Source: CAZMOK01 sp964567785 (GTDB lineage: Bacteria > Bacteroidota > Bacteroidia > Bacteroidales > JAGOPY01). Taken from it: a stretch of 64,000 nt of DNA. A program made the translations under genes and the position numbers. The notes under the pieces were generated by a model that saw only the letters and a list, made by a program, of their open reading frames with translations, had not been told where the DNA came from and made no database searches. Shown piece by piece: positions 17,207 through 26,660 of the stretch; within the stretch, counting starts at the first letter, position 1; each line of letters starts with the position of its first letter. The stretch is taken from positions 1 through 64,000 of the forward strand of contig CAZMOK010000002.1 of the NCBI GenBank assembly GCA_964567785.1, read 5' to 3'.

Positions 17207-18553
17207 ATGAAGAAAAAAGCAGAAATAGTGGTCCTTGGAGCCGGAGAAAGCGGGGCAGGCGCTGCCATACTGGCAAAGAAAAAAGGTTACAGCGTATTCG
17301 TATCTGATTCGGGAAGGATCAGGGACAATTATAAAAACGTTCTTTCAAATATTGAAGTTGAGGTTGAAGAGGGAAAGCACAGTGAGGAAACAATTCTTTC
17401 GGCCGACCTGGTGATCAAAAGCCCCGGGATACCCGATGAGGCCCCGGTGGTTCTGAAAGCCAGGGAAAAGGGTGTAAAGGTTATTTCCGAGATCGAGTTT
17501 GCAGGATATTTCACTGAAGGAAAAAAGATCTGCATAACCGGAAGCAACGGCAAAACCACCACGGCAATGCTTACAGAACATATTCTCCGGAAAGGGGGGC
17601 TGGATGTATGCCTTGCAGGAAATGTGGGAAAGAGCTTTGCCGCAGCACTTGCAGAGAGCGACCACGATTACTGGGTATTGGAGATCAGCAGTTTCCAGCT
17701 CGACGGCATGTATGATTTCAAAGCTGAAACAGCCATTTTGCTGAATATCACCCCCGACCACCTCGACAGGTATTCAAACGACTTCAGTCGGTACGTCGAT
17801 TCAAAGTTCCGGATTACCAGGAAACAGTCTTCAGGCAACCACTTCATATTCAACACCGATGACAGGGTGATCACCGGGGAACTGAAAAAAAGGGAGCTGA
17901 AATCGTTGCTAGTACCTTTTTCAATAGAACAGAGGCTCAGCGGAGACTGTGCCTTTAAAAGTGAAAATGAATTGATAATTAAACTTAAATCAAAAAAGTT
18001 CAATATGACTTTAGAAGAATTGGCATTACAGGGCAAGCACAACCTTTACAATTCCATGGCTGCAGGGATAACAGCAAGGTTGTTGGACATCCGGAAGGAT
18101 ATCATTAAGGACAGCCTTTCTGAATTCCAACATATTGAGCACCGGCTCGAATTTGTTGCAAGCATACACGGAATTGAATTCATCAATGACTCAAAAGCCA
18201 CTAATGTAAATTCTACATGGTATGCACTGGAGAGCACCCACAAGCAGGTAGTATGGATTGCCGGCGGTATTGACAAGGGAAATGACTACTCCCTGATCAA
18301 GGGCCTTGTAAAAGAGAAGGTCAAGGCAATAGTATGCCTCGGTGTGAACAATGAACGAATCCTTGGCGAGTTTTCAGGTGATGTCGAAAATATCGTGGAG
18401 ATACAGGCTATGTCTGAAGCTGTAAAAATAGCCTATCATTTTGCGAGGAGGGGTGATATGGTGCTTCTTTCACCGGCCTGTGCAAGCTTCGACCTGTTCA
18501 ACAATTACGAGGACAGGGGCAGGCAGTTCAAGAATGCAGTCAATAATCTCTGA
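17207..18553 (+). CDS. murD: UDP-N-acetylmuramoylalanine--D-glutamate ligase
   Basis: This 448-residue Mur ligase adds D-glutamate to UDP-MurNAc-L-Ala in the cytoplasm. The N-terminal Rossmann-like domain binds the UDP sugar (VVLGAGESGAGAAILAKKKG). The P-loop is ITGSNGKTTT, followed by VLEISSFQLDG, ITPDHLDRY and the C-terminal-domain motif FINDSKATNVNSTWYAL. The start is ATG 17207; another ATG at 17200 is out of frame. It follows mraY by 8 nt and precedes ftsW by 11 nt. Confidence 0.96.
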   Translation: MKKKAEIVVLGAGESGAGAAILAKKKGYSVFVSDSGRIRDNYKNVLSNIEVEVEEGKHSEETILSADLVIKSPGIPDEAPVVLKAREKGVKVISEIEFAGYFTEGKKICITGSNGKTTTAMLTEHILRKGGLDVCLAGNVGKSFAAALAESDHDYWVLEISSFQLDGMYDFKAETAILLNITPDHLDRYSNDFSRYVDSKFRITRKQSSGNHFIFNTDDRVITGELKKRELKSLLVPFSIEQRLSGDCAFKSENELIIKLKSKKFNMTLEELALQGKHNLYNSMAAGITARLLDIRKDIIKDSLSEFQHIEHRLEFVASIHGIEFINDSKATNVNSTWYALESTHKQVVWIAGGIDKGNDYSLIKGLVKEKVKAIVCLGVNNERILGEFSGDVENIVEIQAMSEAVKIAYHFARRGDMVLLSPACASFDLFNNYEDRGRQFKNAVNNL

Positions 18554-18564
18554 CCGTTATTGTT

Positions 18565-19725
18565 ATGTTTGAGATACTGAAAACGATAAAGGGTGATAAA
18601 GTGATCTGGATGGTAGTGATCCTGCTTTCCACCCTATCCCTGCTTGCAGTGTACAGTTCAACCGGTACACTTGCCTACCGCTTCCAGGAAGGCAATACCG
18701 AATACTATATGCTCAAGCATTTCATTATCCTGCTGCTGGGCCTTGGGCTGATGTACATGGCCCATCTCATCAAGTACACCTATTATTCACGACTTTTCCA
18801 GATAGCCCTTTACATTGCTATACCTCTTCTTATTCTCACGCTATTGTTTGGCAGTAATATCAATGAAGCCCGCCGGGCATTGCCGCTTCCGTTCAATCTT
18901 TCGTTCCAGACTGCCGACCTTGCCAAGCTCACACTTATCATGTACCTTGCCCGGTCGCTCACCAAAAGGCAGGAATACATAAAAAGTTTCAAATCAGCAT
19001 TTTTACCGGTAATGCTCCCTGTGATCATAGTATGCGGGCTCATAATACCCTCCGATTTTTCCACCGCTGCCATGCTTTTTGTTACGAGCCTTGTCTTGAT
19101 GTTCATAGGCAGGATAAACATCTGGCATATAGCAGGCCTTGTGGGCATATGCATCTTTTTGCTTGCAACTTTTATCCTGGTACTGAGCCTGCTTCCTCCA
19201 GAATACCAGGGGCGGCTTTCAACATGGAAGAACAGGATAGAATCGTTCACCAATCCCGAAGAGACTGAAAACTACCAGACAGAGCAATCGAAGATAGCCA
19301 TAGCATCGGGCGGACTGCTGGGTAAAGGACCGGGGAACAGCACGCAAAGGAATTTTCTTCCCCACCCTTACTCGGATTTCATTTTTGCCATAATAATTGA
19401 AGAATACGGTATTGTTGGCGGCTCAACTGTAGTGCTGCTTTACCTGATCCTTTTTTTCAGGGCAATTCGGATAGTAATAAAATTCCCCAAGAACTTCGGG
19501 GTATTCCTGACCATTGGAGTCAGTTTTAGTTTGGTATTCCAGGCACTGATCAATATGGGAGTGGCCGTGAACCTGTTGCCTGTGACCGGGCAACCACTGC
19601 CACTGGTAAGTATGGGCGGTACCTCAATCTGGTTTACCAGTCTTGCAATAGGAATAATTTTAAGCGTTAGTAAAGAAGTACAGGAAGGAACTGTTGAAAA
19701 TCAACATGGATATCTTACAGCGTAA
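18565..19725 (+). CDS. ftsW: Septal peptidoglycan polymerase FtsW (SEDS family)
   Basis: This 386-residue SEDS glycosyltransferase polymerises lipid II at the septum together with FtsI. About ten hydrophobic segments are seen. Family motifs are ARRALPLPFNLSFQTADLAK (with the Pro-rich region replaced by a Bacteroidota variant), GPGNSTQRNFLPHPYSDFIF, and the C-terminal LPVTGQPLPLVSMGGTS. The 3' end overlaps murG by 20 nt, so the two are probably translationally coupled. Confidence 0.95.
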   Translation: MFEILKTIKGDKVIWMVVILLSTLSLLAVYSSTGTLAYRFQEGNTEYYMLKHFIILLLGLGLMYMAHLIKYTYYSRLFQIALYIAIPLLILTLLFGSNINEARRALPLPFNLSFQTADLAKLTLIMYLARSLTKRQEYIKSFKSAFLPVMLPVIIVCGLIIPSDFSTAAMLFVTSLVLMFIGRINIWHIAGLVGICIFLLATFILVLSLLPPEYQGRLSTWKNRIESFTNPEETENYQTEQSKIAIASGGLLGKGPGNSTQRNFLPHPYSDFIFAIIIEEYGIVGGSTVVLLYLILFFRAIRIVIKFPKNFGVFLTIGVSFSLVFQALINMGVAVNLLPVTGQPLPLVSMGGTSIWFTSLAIGIILSVSKEVQEGTVENQHGYLTA

Positions 19726-20839
19726 CATACGGATCATCATCAGCGGCGGAGGCACAGGAGGACATATCTACCCTGCTATTGCAATAGCACAGGGGCTGGA
19801 AGAGAGGCTGGAAAATGTTGAATTCCTCTTTGTAGGATCAACGGGACGGATGGAAATGGAAAAAGTACCCGCAGCCGGCTACCGTATCAAAGGGCTATGG
19901 ATCAGTGGCCTTCAAAGAAAGTTGTCGCTGAAAAATCTCATATTCCCGCTTAAACTGGTGCATAGCATAATCAAGGCAAGGAAAATAATTAAAGACTTCA
20001 AGCCCCATGTGGTGATCGGTGTGGGTGGCTATGCCAGCGGACCAACACTGTATGCCGCCGCCAAAAAAAGGATTCCAACCCTTATCCAGGAACAGAACGC
20101 ATTCCCGGGAATAACCAATAAATGGCTTTCGAAGAGTGTCGACAGGATATGTGTTGCACACGACGGTCTGGATAAATACTTCCCGGCAGGAAAAATTGTA
20201 AAAACAGGTAACCCGGTAAGAAGCAATGTTATCTTAATAAAAGGCAAAAAGGAGGAAGCCCTTTCTTTCTTCAAAATAAGCAAGGGAAAGAAAACAGTGC
20301 TGGTGGTTGGCGGCAGCCAGGGCGCAAGGTCAGTCAACAATGCCATAAAGAAAATGCTCAGTTACTTTACGGAAAAAGACATTCAACTGATATGGCAGAC
20401 TGGCGGGCCTGACTTCCAGTCTTCAAAGAGTTCTGTAAAAGAAGAACATAAACGTAATGTGCGGGTTTACGACTTCATTTATGACATGGACCTGGCCTAT
20501 GCTGCTTCAGACATAATAATATCAAGGGCTGGAGCAATAGCAATGGCAGAAATATGTGCCGTTGGCAAACCGGCAATATTCATTCCACTGCCCACTGCTG
20601 CTGAAAACCATCAGAAAAAAAATGCAATGGCTCTGGCAAGCAAAAACGCCGCAGAGATAGTGGAGGATAAAGAAGCTGATCAAAAACTTCAGCCTGTACT
20701 TACTTCAATCTTAGAGGACAAGAATAAAATGAAGACGATGAGCAACGCTATCAGGAGTTTTGCCATTCGTAACGGAAAGGAAAAAATAGTTGATGAAATT
20801 GTTAAACTAATCCAACAAAAACATGGTGGACGTAAATAA
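19706..20839 (+). CDS. murG: UDP-GlcNAc:lipid I N-acetylglucosaminyltransferase MurG
   Basis: This 377-residue GT-B glycosyltransferase turns lipid I into lipid II at the inner face of the membrane. Motifs: ISGGGTGGHIYPAIAIAQGL at the N terminus, VIGVGGYASGPTLYAA, EQNAFPGITNKWLSK, VVGGSQGARSVNNAI and ISRAGAIAMAEICAVGKPAI. ATG 19706 is used; an in-frame TTG at 19694 would add four residues. It overlaps ftsW by 20 nt upstream and murC by 17 nt downstream. Confidence 0.97.
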   Translation: MDILQRNIRIIISGGGTGGHIYPAIAIAQGLEERLENVEFLFVGSTGRMEMEKVPAAGYRIKGLWISGLQRKLSLKNLIFPLKLVHSIIKARKIIKDFKPHVVIGVGGYASGPTLYAAAKKRIPTLIQEQNAFPGITNKWLSKSVDRICVAHDGLDKYFPAGKIVKTGNPVRSNVILIKGKKEEALSFFKISKGKKTVLVVGGSQGARSVNNAIKKMLSYFTEKDIQLIWQTGGPDFQSSKSSVKEEHKRNVRVYDFIYDMDLAYAASDIIISRAGAIAMAEICAVGKPAIFIPLPTAAENHQKKNAMALASKNAAEIVEDKEADQKLQPVLTSILEDKNKMKTMSNAIRSFAIRNGKEKIVDEIVKLIQQKHGGRK

Positions 20840-22202
20840 AGTACAGAGTGTTTATTTTATCGGAATAGGTGGAATCGGTATGAGCGCCCTTGCAAGGTAT
20901 TTCAAAAAAAGAGGCCTGGATGTTGAGGGCTACGACCGGAACCCTACATGGCTGACCCAGGAACTGATCTCGGAAGGCATAAACGTAGTTTACGATGAAA
21001 AGATCCCTTTTCCCGAAAAGCATTATGACCTTGTTATATACACTTCGGCCATACCTGAAAAAAATACATTGCTAAGGTATTACCGAAACAAGGGCTATGA
21101 TGTAATGAAACGATCGAAGGTTTTGGGTCTTATCACCGAAAACAAGTTCACAATTGCTGTGGCAGGTACACACGGCAAAACCACTATCACTTCCATGATC
21201 GCACACATCATGAAATCGGCCGGTACTGACATGAACTCCTTTGTTGGCGGTATCACTAAAAACTACGACTCAAACTACATCAGTTCAGAAGGTGACGGCA
21301 TGATGGTAGTTGAAGCTGATGAGTACGACAGGTCATTTCTCAGCCTGTCGCCTGATATCTCCATGATCTCATCCATTGATCCTGACCACCTGGATGTTTA
21401 TGAAACTATGGAGAACCTGCAGGCATCTTTTGAAGAGTTCGCAGCCCGGACAGATGGCTCAGGATACATTATACTAAAACAAGGACTTGATATAAGACTT
21501 CCGGATAATATCAAGGTCTACCGATACAGCATAGAAAGCAGTGCAGAATTCAGGGCAGAAAACATAAGGGATGAATTTTGCATTGAGAATTTTACCCTTA
21601 TCCTGGGCGAAGAAAAAATTGAAAGTATCTGCCTCCCATTACCCGGAAAACACAATATTGAAAATGCTGTGGCTGCCGCTGCAGTCTGCCATCTGAGGGG
21701 TATTAGCGGGAGTGAGATCAAAAAGGCCCTACAAAGTTATGAAGGTGTACAGAGAAGGTATGACTTCATCTATGAAAATAACCATGTTATCTATATAGAT
21801 GATTATGCTCATCATCCTGAAGAACTTTCAGCCTGTATAAGGACAACAAGGAAGTTATTCCCCGGGAAAAAGATAACGGGAATCTTTCAGCCGCATCTTT
21901 TTTCCCGTACAAAGAACCTTGCCACGGGGTTTGCAGAAAGCCTTGATAAACTGGATGAGATCGTTCTGCTTGATATTTATCCTGCCAGGGAAGAACCTAT
22001 ACCCGGTGTCAGTTCTGAGATCATATACAAAAAAATGGCAAACCCCAATAAAGTGCTTATAAACAAGAACCAGTTAATGGACCACTTATGGGAAAAGGAT
22101 TTTGAACTATTGCTGACACTAGGGGCTGGAGATATTGATCAGTACGTTGAATTGATAGAAGATATGCTGAAACAGAGAAACAACAATGCAAAGGAGCATT
22201 AA
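20823..22202 (+). CDS. murC: UDP-N-acetylmuramate--L-alanine ligase
   Basis: This 459-residue enzyme is the first Mur ligase, adding L-alanine to UDP-MurNAc. It shows the N-terminal dinucleotide-like fold YFIGIGGIGMSALARYFKKR, the P-loop VAGTHGKTTITSM, SIDPDHLDVYETMENL, and the C-terminal IDDYAHHPEELSACIRTTRK and FQPHLFSRTKNLATGF. Genes on both sides overlap it by 17 nt (murG and ftsQ), an arrangement consistent with tight co-translation. Confidence 0.97.
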   Translation: MVDVNKVQSVYFIGIGGIGMSALARYFKKRGLDVEGYDRNPTWLTQELISEGINVVYDEKIPFPEKHYDLVIYTSAIPEKNTLLRYYRNKGYDVMKRSKVLGLITENKFTIAVAGTHGKTTITSMIAHIMKSAGTDMNSFVGGITKNYDSNYISSEGDGMMVVEADEYDRSFLSLSPDISMISSIDPDHLDVYETMENLQASFEEFAARTDGSGYIILKQGLDIRLPDNIKVYRYSIESSAEFRAENIRDEFCIENFTLILGEEKIESICLPLPGKHNIENAVAAAAVCHLRGISGSEIKKALQSYEGVQRRYDFIYENNHVIYIDDYAHHPEELSACIRTTRKLFPGKKITGIFQPHLFSRTKNLATGFAESLDKLDEIVLLDIYPAREEPIPGVSSEIIYKKMANPNKVLINKNQLMDHLWEKDFELLLTLGAGDIDQYVELIEDMLKQRNNNAKEH

Positions 22203-22953
22203 AATATTAGTATCAGTAATACTGATAGCCGGTCTGACCTTTCTGCTGGCCTTTACTGAAAAACGCTATCATGGCTCCGGGGTGAAGAGCCTGGATATTC
22301 ATATACAGGTAGCAGGTCCTGATACAATTATACTGGAAAGGGAAGTCAGGGCAATTGTTTCAGACAGATTTGATTCTCTCGAGGGCAGGCAAGTGGCAAA
22401 AGTAGACTTAGAGGGGATTGAAAACCTGGTCGACAGCATTGCGTGGCTTGAAAGTACAGATGCATCGATTACTGTGACAGGAAAGCTGCGTATCAATAGC
22501 CGTCAGAAAGTGCCCGTAGCCAGGATCATGAGCAGAGCTAACAGAAACTTTTACGTCGACAGTCAGGGAGATGTTCTTCCTGAAAAAATTAGTTTCCCGG
22601 CCTATGTGCCCGTGCTATCATTTGATGGAGGCAAGACCCCGGCAAAGCAAGCTTCCAATCTCAGGGAGGTTGGTGAACCTCCTTTGATGGAAGCCCTCGA
22701 TTTCATAATGAAAGTAAAAGAAAATGAATTTATGAATTCAATGATTGACCAGGTACATGTTAACAAAGATGGAAAATATGATCTTGTACCGAAGATCGGC
22801 GGCCATGTCATAAAGTTCGGGAGCACAGAAAGGATGAATGAAAAATTTGAAAACTTACTGCATATATATAAAATAGTCCTTCCGGCAAAAGGATGGGACT
22901 ATTACAGCGTCATAAACCTCGAATATGAGAAACAGGTAGTTTGCATAAAATAG
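22186..22953 (+). CDS. ftsQ: Cell division protein FtsQ
   Basis: The 255-residue protein has one N-terminal membrane helix (ILVSVILIAGLTFLLAF, about 6-23) and a periplasmic POTRA-plus-beta region that scaffolds FtsB/FtsL at the septum. The POTRA fold is suggested by SDRFDSLEGRQVAKVDLEGI and ENLVDSIAWLESTDASITV; the conserved phrase YVDSQGDVLPE occurs where FtsQ proteins typically have a YVD/LLD element. It overlaps murC by 17 nt; ftsA follows after 25 nt. Function assignment relies on topology, weak motif match and its fixed position before ftsA. Confidence 0.92.
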   Translation: MQRSIKILVSVILIAGLTFLLAFTEKRYHGSGVKSLDIHIQVAGPDTIILEREVRAIVSDRFDSLEGRQVAKVDLEGIENLVDSIAWLESTDASITVTGKLRINSRQKVPVARIMSRANRNFYVDSQGDVLPEKISFPAYVPVLSFDGGKTPAKQASNLREVGEPPLMEALDFIMKVKENEFMNSMIDQVHVNKDGKYDLVPKIGGHVIKFGSTERMNEKFENLLHIYKIVLPAKGWDYYSVINLEYEKQVVCIK

Positions 22954-22978
22954 GTAGAGAAAACCAAAGGCTAACAAA

Positions 22979-24271
22979 ATGAAAAGCAACGAAATTATCG
23001 TCAGCCTCGACATTGGTACCACCAAGATTGCCACTATTGTCGGCAGGCAGGCTGAGAATGGAAAGATAGAGATACTCGGTTACGGAAAGACCGAGTCGAT
23101 CGGAGTAAAGAGAGGTGTTGTTTCAAACATTGAAAACACTGTTCAGTCGATCAGGACAGCCATTGAGCTGGCTGAACAGCGCTCAGGGGTCGACATCAGG
23201 TATGTAAACGTAGGGATTGCAGGACAACATATCAAGAGCCTTCAGCACAGGGGAAGCATGATCAGGAAGGATATAGAGGATGAGATCAGCCAGGAAGACA
23301 TTGATTCGCTGCACCAGGATATGTTTGCCCTGAGCATGAACCCCGGGGAAGAGATCGTGGATGTCATCCCTCAGGAATATATAATTGACGGAGAGCAGGG
23401 TATCAAGCAGCCGATAGGTATGCTTGGGAATTCACTTGAAGCGAATTTTCACATCATTATCGGTCAGACTGCTGCCGCCAAGAATATTTATAAATGCGTA
23501 AGAAAAGCGGGGCTGGAGGTAGTTGACCTCATCCTCGAGCCCATTGCCTCGGCTGAGGCAGTGCTTAGCGAGGAAGAGAAGGAGGCCGGTGTTGTCCTGG
23601 TCGACATTGGCGGAGGCACTACTGACCTAGCCATTTTCCAGGATGGGATCATAAGGCACACTGCTGTTATCCCCTTTGGTGGCGATATTATCACCGAAGA
23701 TGTAAAAGAGGGTTGTACGATCATAAAAAAACATGCCGAGGAGTTAAAGATCAAGTTCGGATCTGCCCTGGCAAGCGAAAACAGGGATGATGAAGTTGTT
23801 GCCATACCCGGTCTGAGGGGAAGGCCCCCTAAGGAGATCACCCTGAAAAACCTGGCCAGCATCATACAGGCGAGAATGGAGGAAATCATCGAGCATATAT
23901 ACTACGAAATACGGAATTCAGGATTTGAAAAGAAACTGATCGCAGGTATTGTACTCACCGGAGGTGGTGCATCACTCAAACATTTAGCCCAACTGACAGA
24001 GTTCATGACAGGTATGGATACCAGGACCGGTTATCCTAATGAACACCTTGCTGCTGAAGTTGCCGAAGATCTCGCCAGCCCGATGTACGCTACAGGTATA
24101 GGTCTTGTAATTGAAGGTATTGGCCGGTATAAGAAGGAACTGAAGAAAGAAAAGAAAGCGGATAAGAAAAAAGACCAGTCGGAAAAAAAGATAAGGGAAA
24201 GAACAAAGCCTAAAACTTCAGGGTTTCTCAAAAGAATCCAGGACTGGTTTGAAGGAGATGCTGAAGAATAA
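22979..24271 (+). CDS. ftsA: Cell division protein FtsA
   Basis: This 430-residue actin-like ATPase tethers FtsZ to the membrane. Visible actin-fold motifs: phosphate-1 VSLDIGTTKIATIVGRQ, the 1C/SHS2 region around VNVGIAGQHIKSLQHRGSMI, phosphate-2 VVLVDIGGGTTDLAIF, and the adenosine motif VLTGGGASLKHL. The C terminus is very lysine-rich (KKELKKEKKADKKKDQSEKK) and ends with FLKRIQDWFEGDAEE, a likely amphipathic membrane-targeting helix. An 86-nt gap separates it from ftsZ, leaving room for extra regulation. Confidence 0.97.
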   Translation: MKSNEIIVSLDIGTTKIATIVGRQAENGKIEILGYGKTESIGVKRGVVSNIENTVQSIRTAIELAEQRSGVDIRYVNVGIAGQHIKSLQHRGSMIRKDIEDEISQEDIDSLHQDMFALSMNPGEEIVDVIPQEYIIDGEQGIKQPIGMLGNSLEANFHIIIGQTAAAKNIYKCVRKAGLEVVDLILEPIASAEAVLSEEEKEAGVVLVDIGGGTTDLAIFQDGIIRHTAVIPFGGDIITEDVKEGCTIIKKHAEELKIKFGSALASENRDDEVVAIPGLRGRPPKEITLKNLASIIQARMEEIIEHIYYEIRNSGFEKKLIAGIVLTGGGASLKHLAQLTEFMTGMDTRTGYPNEHLAAEVAEDLASPMYATGIGLVIEGIGRYKKELKKEKKADKKKDQSEKKIRERTKPKTSGFLKRIQDWFEGDAEE

Positions 24272-24357
24272 GGTATTAACAGGTATAATGTGAATAAGTA
24301 ATCAATTAAGCTACATATTTAAACGTATTATAACTATATATTTAATCGCCATAGAGT

Positions 24358-26064
24358 ATGAAAGACATGATCAAATTCGACATGCCAAAGAACCAGTCTT
24401 CGATCATCAAGGTAATAGGTGTAGGAGGCGGAGGCAGCAATGCCATAAACCATATGTATCACCAGGGGATCCAGGGTGTTGATTTCATTATCTGCAACAC
24501 CGACGCACAGGCAATGGAGCTATCCCCGGTACCCACTAAAATACAACTAGGCGACCGGGGGCTGGGCGCAGGTTCCATCCCCTCGGTTGGAAAGGAGGCT
24601 GCTACCCAGAAGATCGGGGAGATCAGGGAAATACTTGAAAAGGAAACTAAAATGCTTTTCATAACGGCCGGAATGGGCGGTGGTACAGGAACGGGTGCCG
24701 CACCGGTCATTGCCTCACAAGCCAATGACCTCGGCATACTTACCGTGGGTATAGTCACTTTACCCTTCTCATTTGAAGGAAGAAAGCGCCGCCAGCAGGC
24801 AGAGGAAGGGATCAACGAGCTGAGGAAATACGTTGATACCCTCCTGGTAATTGGCAACGACAAGCTGCGCGAGCTTTATGGCGACCTGAAACTGTCAGAT
24901 GCTTTCAATAAGGCAGACGACGTACTTACCACCGCAGCGAAAGGTATTGCCGAGATCATCACAGTGACCGGTTATATTAACGTGGATTTTGAGGATGTTA
25001 AAACAGTGATGAAAGAAAGCGGCAAAGCTATTATGGGATCTGCAGAAGCTGAAGGCGAGAACAGGGCAATGGAGGCCATCCAGTCGGCACTCTCCTCGCC
25101 ATTGTTGAACGACAATGACATAGAAGGGGCAAGCAACGTATTATTATACATTACTTCAGGTGAAGATGAGATCTCAATGGATGAAGTCACCGAGATCACA
25201 GATTATATCCAGAGGGAAGCAAAATCGCAGGCTGAAATAATCTGGGGAAACGGCACTGATACATCACTGGGCAAGAAAGTAAGCATAACACTGATTGCCA
25301 CGGGCTTCGACTCCAAAAAACGAAAAAAAGAGCTTGAGCAGGAAAACAAAAAGGTTTACAGCCTTAATGAGGAACTGGAATCATCATCACTTTTCCGCCA
25401 TTCCGACAACGAAATCAGAAGATCAGACGAAAATCCGGTTACGCCGAACAACGAACGAGCAGAACGGGTGCTCGAAGAAGATGATGCAGATAAAGTTGAT
25501 ATGGAGAAGATCACCTTGCTCAGGAAACCTGAAAACGCAGCTGCAGGAGAACAGGAAAGTGATGAAAAGTATAAAAATGAGGAGGACCAGGAAGAAGAAT
25601 CAAAAATCCAGCGCTCTTTTGTATTTGATATAACTAATGATAACAGCGATGATACTCCTTCGGACGAGGACAAAGCTGAAGAAGATGTGACTGCTGATAC
25701 ATCTGAGGAGGATACAGAAAGCGACAGTCCCTTTACTGAGGAAGATAAAAAGCCTTTTGAAGTATATGTACGGAAACCCGCTAAGAAAGAGCTGGAATCA
25801 GGGTCTGATTCAGAGCGGAAAATGATGGAGGACAAAACTCGCGAAAGGATAGAGAAGCTAAAGAACCTCAGCTATAAACTGAAGACAGAAAGCGGGTTGG
25901 AAGAGCTAGAAAAGGAGCCTGCCTATAAAAGGAAGAAAGTGGACCTTGACAATTCAAAACCTTCGGAGGAATCGAAAGTTTCGAGGTTCTCACTTTATGA
26001 GGTCGAAGAAAAGAAGGTTGAGGTAAGATCGAACAATTCATTCCTTCATGATAATGTTGATTAG
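24358..26064 (+). CDS. ftsZ: Cell division protein FtsZ
   Basis: This 568-residue tubulin-like GTPase forms the Z ring. The globular core occupies about 10-325, with VIGVGGGGSNAINHM, the tubulin signature GGGTGTGAAP (from residue 107), and the synergy-loop region NVDFEDVKTVM. From about 330 to 540 follows an unusually long, highly acidic, low-complexity linker (many E/D/S/K), against a typical linker of 50-80 residues. The conserved tail ends FLHDNVD, the Bacteroidota counterpart of the partner-binding C-terminal peptide. The candidate AT-rich promoter TATATTTA near 24334 is imperfect. Confidence 0.97.
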   Translation: MKDMIKFDMPKNQSSIIKVIGVGGGGSNAINHMYHQGIQGVDFIICNTDAQAMELSPVPTKIQLGDRGLGAGSIPSVGKEAATQKIGEIREILEKETKMLFITAGMGGGTGTGAAPVIASQANDLGILTVGIVTLPFSFEGRKRRQQAEEGINELRKYVDTLLVIGNDKLRELYGDLKLSDAFNKADDVLTTAAKGIAEIITVTGYINVDFEDVKTVMKESGKAIMGSAEAEGENRAMEAIQSALSSPLLNDNDIEGASNVLLYITSGEDEISMDEVTEITDYIQREAKSQAEIIWGNGTDTSLGKKVSITLIATGFDSKKRKKELEQENKKVYSLNEELESSSLFRHSDNEIRRSDENPVTPNNERAERVLEEDDADKVDMEKITLLRKPENAAAGEQESDEKYKNEEDQEEESKIQRSFVFDITNDNSDDTPSDEDKAEEDVTADTSEEDTESDSPFTEEDKKPFEVYVRKPAKKELESGSDSERKMMEDKTRERIEKLKNLSYKLKTESGLEELEKEPAYKRKKVDLDNSKPSEESKVSRFSLYEVEEKKVEVRSNNSFLHDNVD

Positions 26065-26085
26065 AACCCGGAAATCTTTCATCAT

Positions 26086-26538
26086 ATGTCACTTGAAAAT
26101 AAAATAAACGAAGAGATCAAGACGGCCATGCGGAACAAAGACAGCAAGAAGCTGGCTGCCCTGAGAGCCATTAAAGCTGCAATACTGCTGGAAAAAACCA
26201 GTAAAGGTGCTGGAGGTGAAATCAAAGAGGGGGCAGAGATGAAGATCCTTCAGAAACTGGTGAAACAGCGGAAGGAATCGGCAGAGCTTTACAAAGAAAA
26301 GGGCAGGGATGAACTTGCTGAAGAGGAAAACTTCCAGGCGTCTGTAATAGAAACATTCCTACCCTCCCAGCTCAGTGATGAAGAGATTGAAGAGAAAGTG
26401 AGGGAGATCATTGCAGAAACAGGTGCCGAAAGCATGAAGGATATGGGAAGAGTGATGGGTGCCGCCACCAGCGAACTTGCCGGCAAGGCCGATAACAAGA
26501 TCATAGCCGAAACAGTAAAGAAACTTCTTAGTAGCTAG
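26086..26538 (+). CDS. yqeY: GatB/YqeY domain-containing protein
   Basis: The 150-residue protein matches the YqeY family throughout, with the N-terminal MRNKDSKKLAALRAIKAA, KLVKQRKESAELYKEKGRDE, ETFLPSQLSDEEIEEKV and the C-terminal MGRVMGAATSELAGKADNKI. This domain is the tRNA-binding tail of GatB; the stand-alone protein has no firmly established role. It sits 21 nt after ftsZ as the last gene of the dcw transcription unit and is followed by a strong terminator. Confidence 0.93.
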   Translation: MSLENKINEEIKTAMRNKDSKKLAALRAIKAAILLEKTSKGAGGEIKEGAEMKILQKLVKQRKESAELYKEKGRDELAEEENFQASVIETFLPSQLSDEEIEEKVREIIAETGAESMKDMGRVMGAATSELAGKADNKIIAETVKKLLSS

Positions 26539-26571
26539 ACTCTACCTTACTCTGATGCTGAATTGTATGCG

Positions 26572-26601
26572 AAGCATCCGCCCGGGGCGGATGCTTTCTT
26601 T
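26572..26601 (+). terminator. Intrinsic terminator of the dcw cluster
   Basis: AAGCATCCGC (26572-26581) pairs perfectly with GCGGATGCTT (26587-26596) around a CCGGG loop, followed by TCTTTTATT. It lies 33 nt after the yqeY stop. Confidence 0.85.
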
Positions 26602-26608
26602 TATTCAC

Positions 26609-26637
26609 AAAAAAAGGCCGCCCGATAAGGCGGCCTT
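26609..26637 (-). terminator. Intrinsic terminator of the rplM-rpsI-rpsB-tsf cluster
   Basis: On the minus strand the stem AAGGCCGCC/GGCGGCCTT (26637-26629 with 26622-26614, six-base loop) is followed by a run of T (opposite A 26609-26615). It starts 24 nt after the tsf stop. Confidence 0.9.
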
Positions 26638-26660
26638 CAGATTAAATATTTTCAGGTTCT

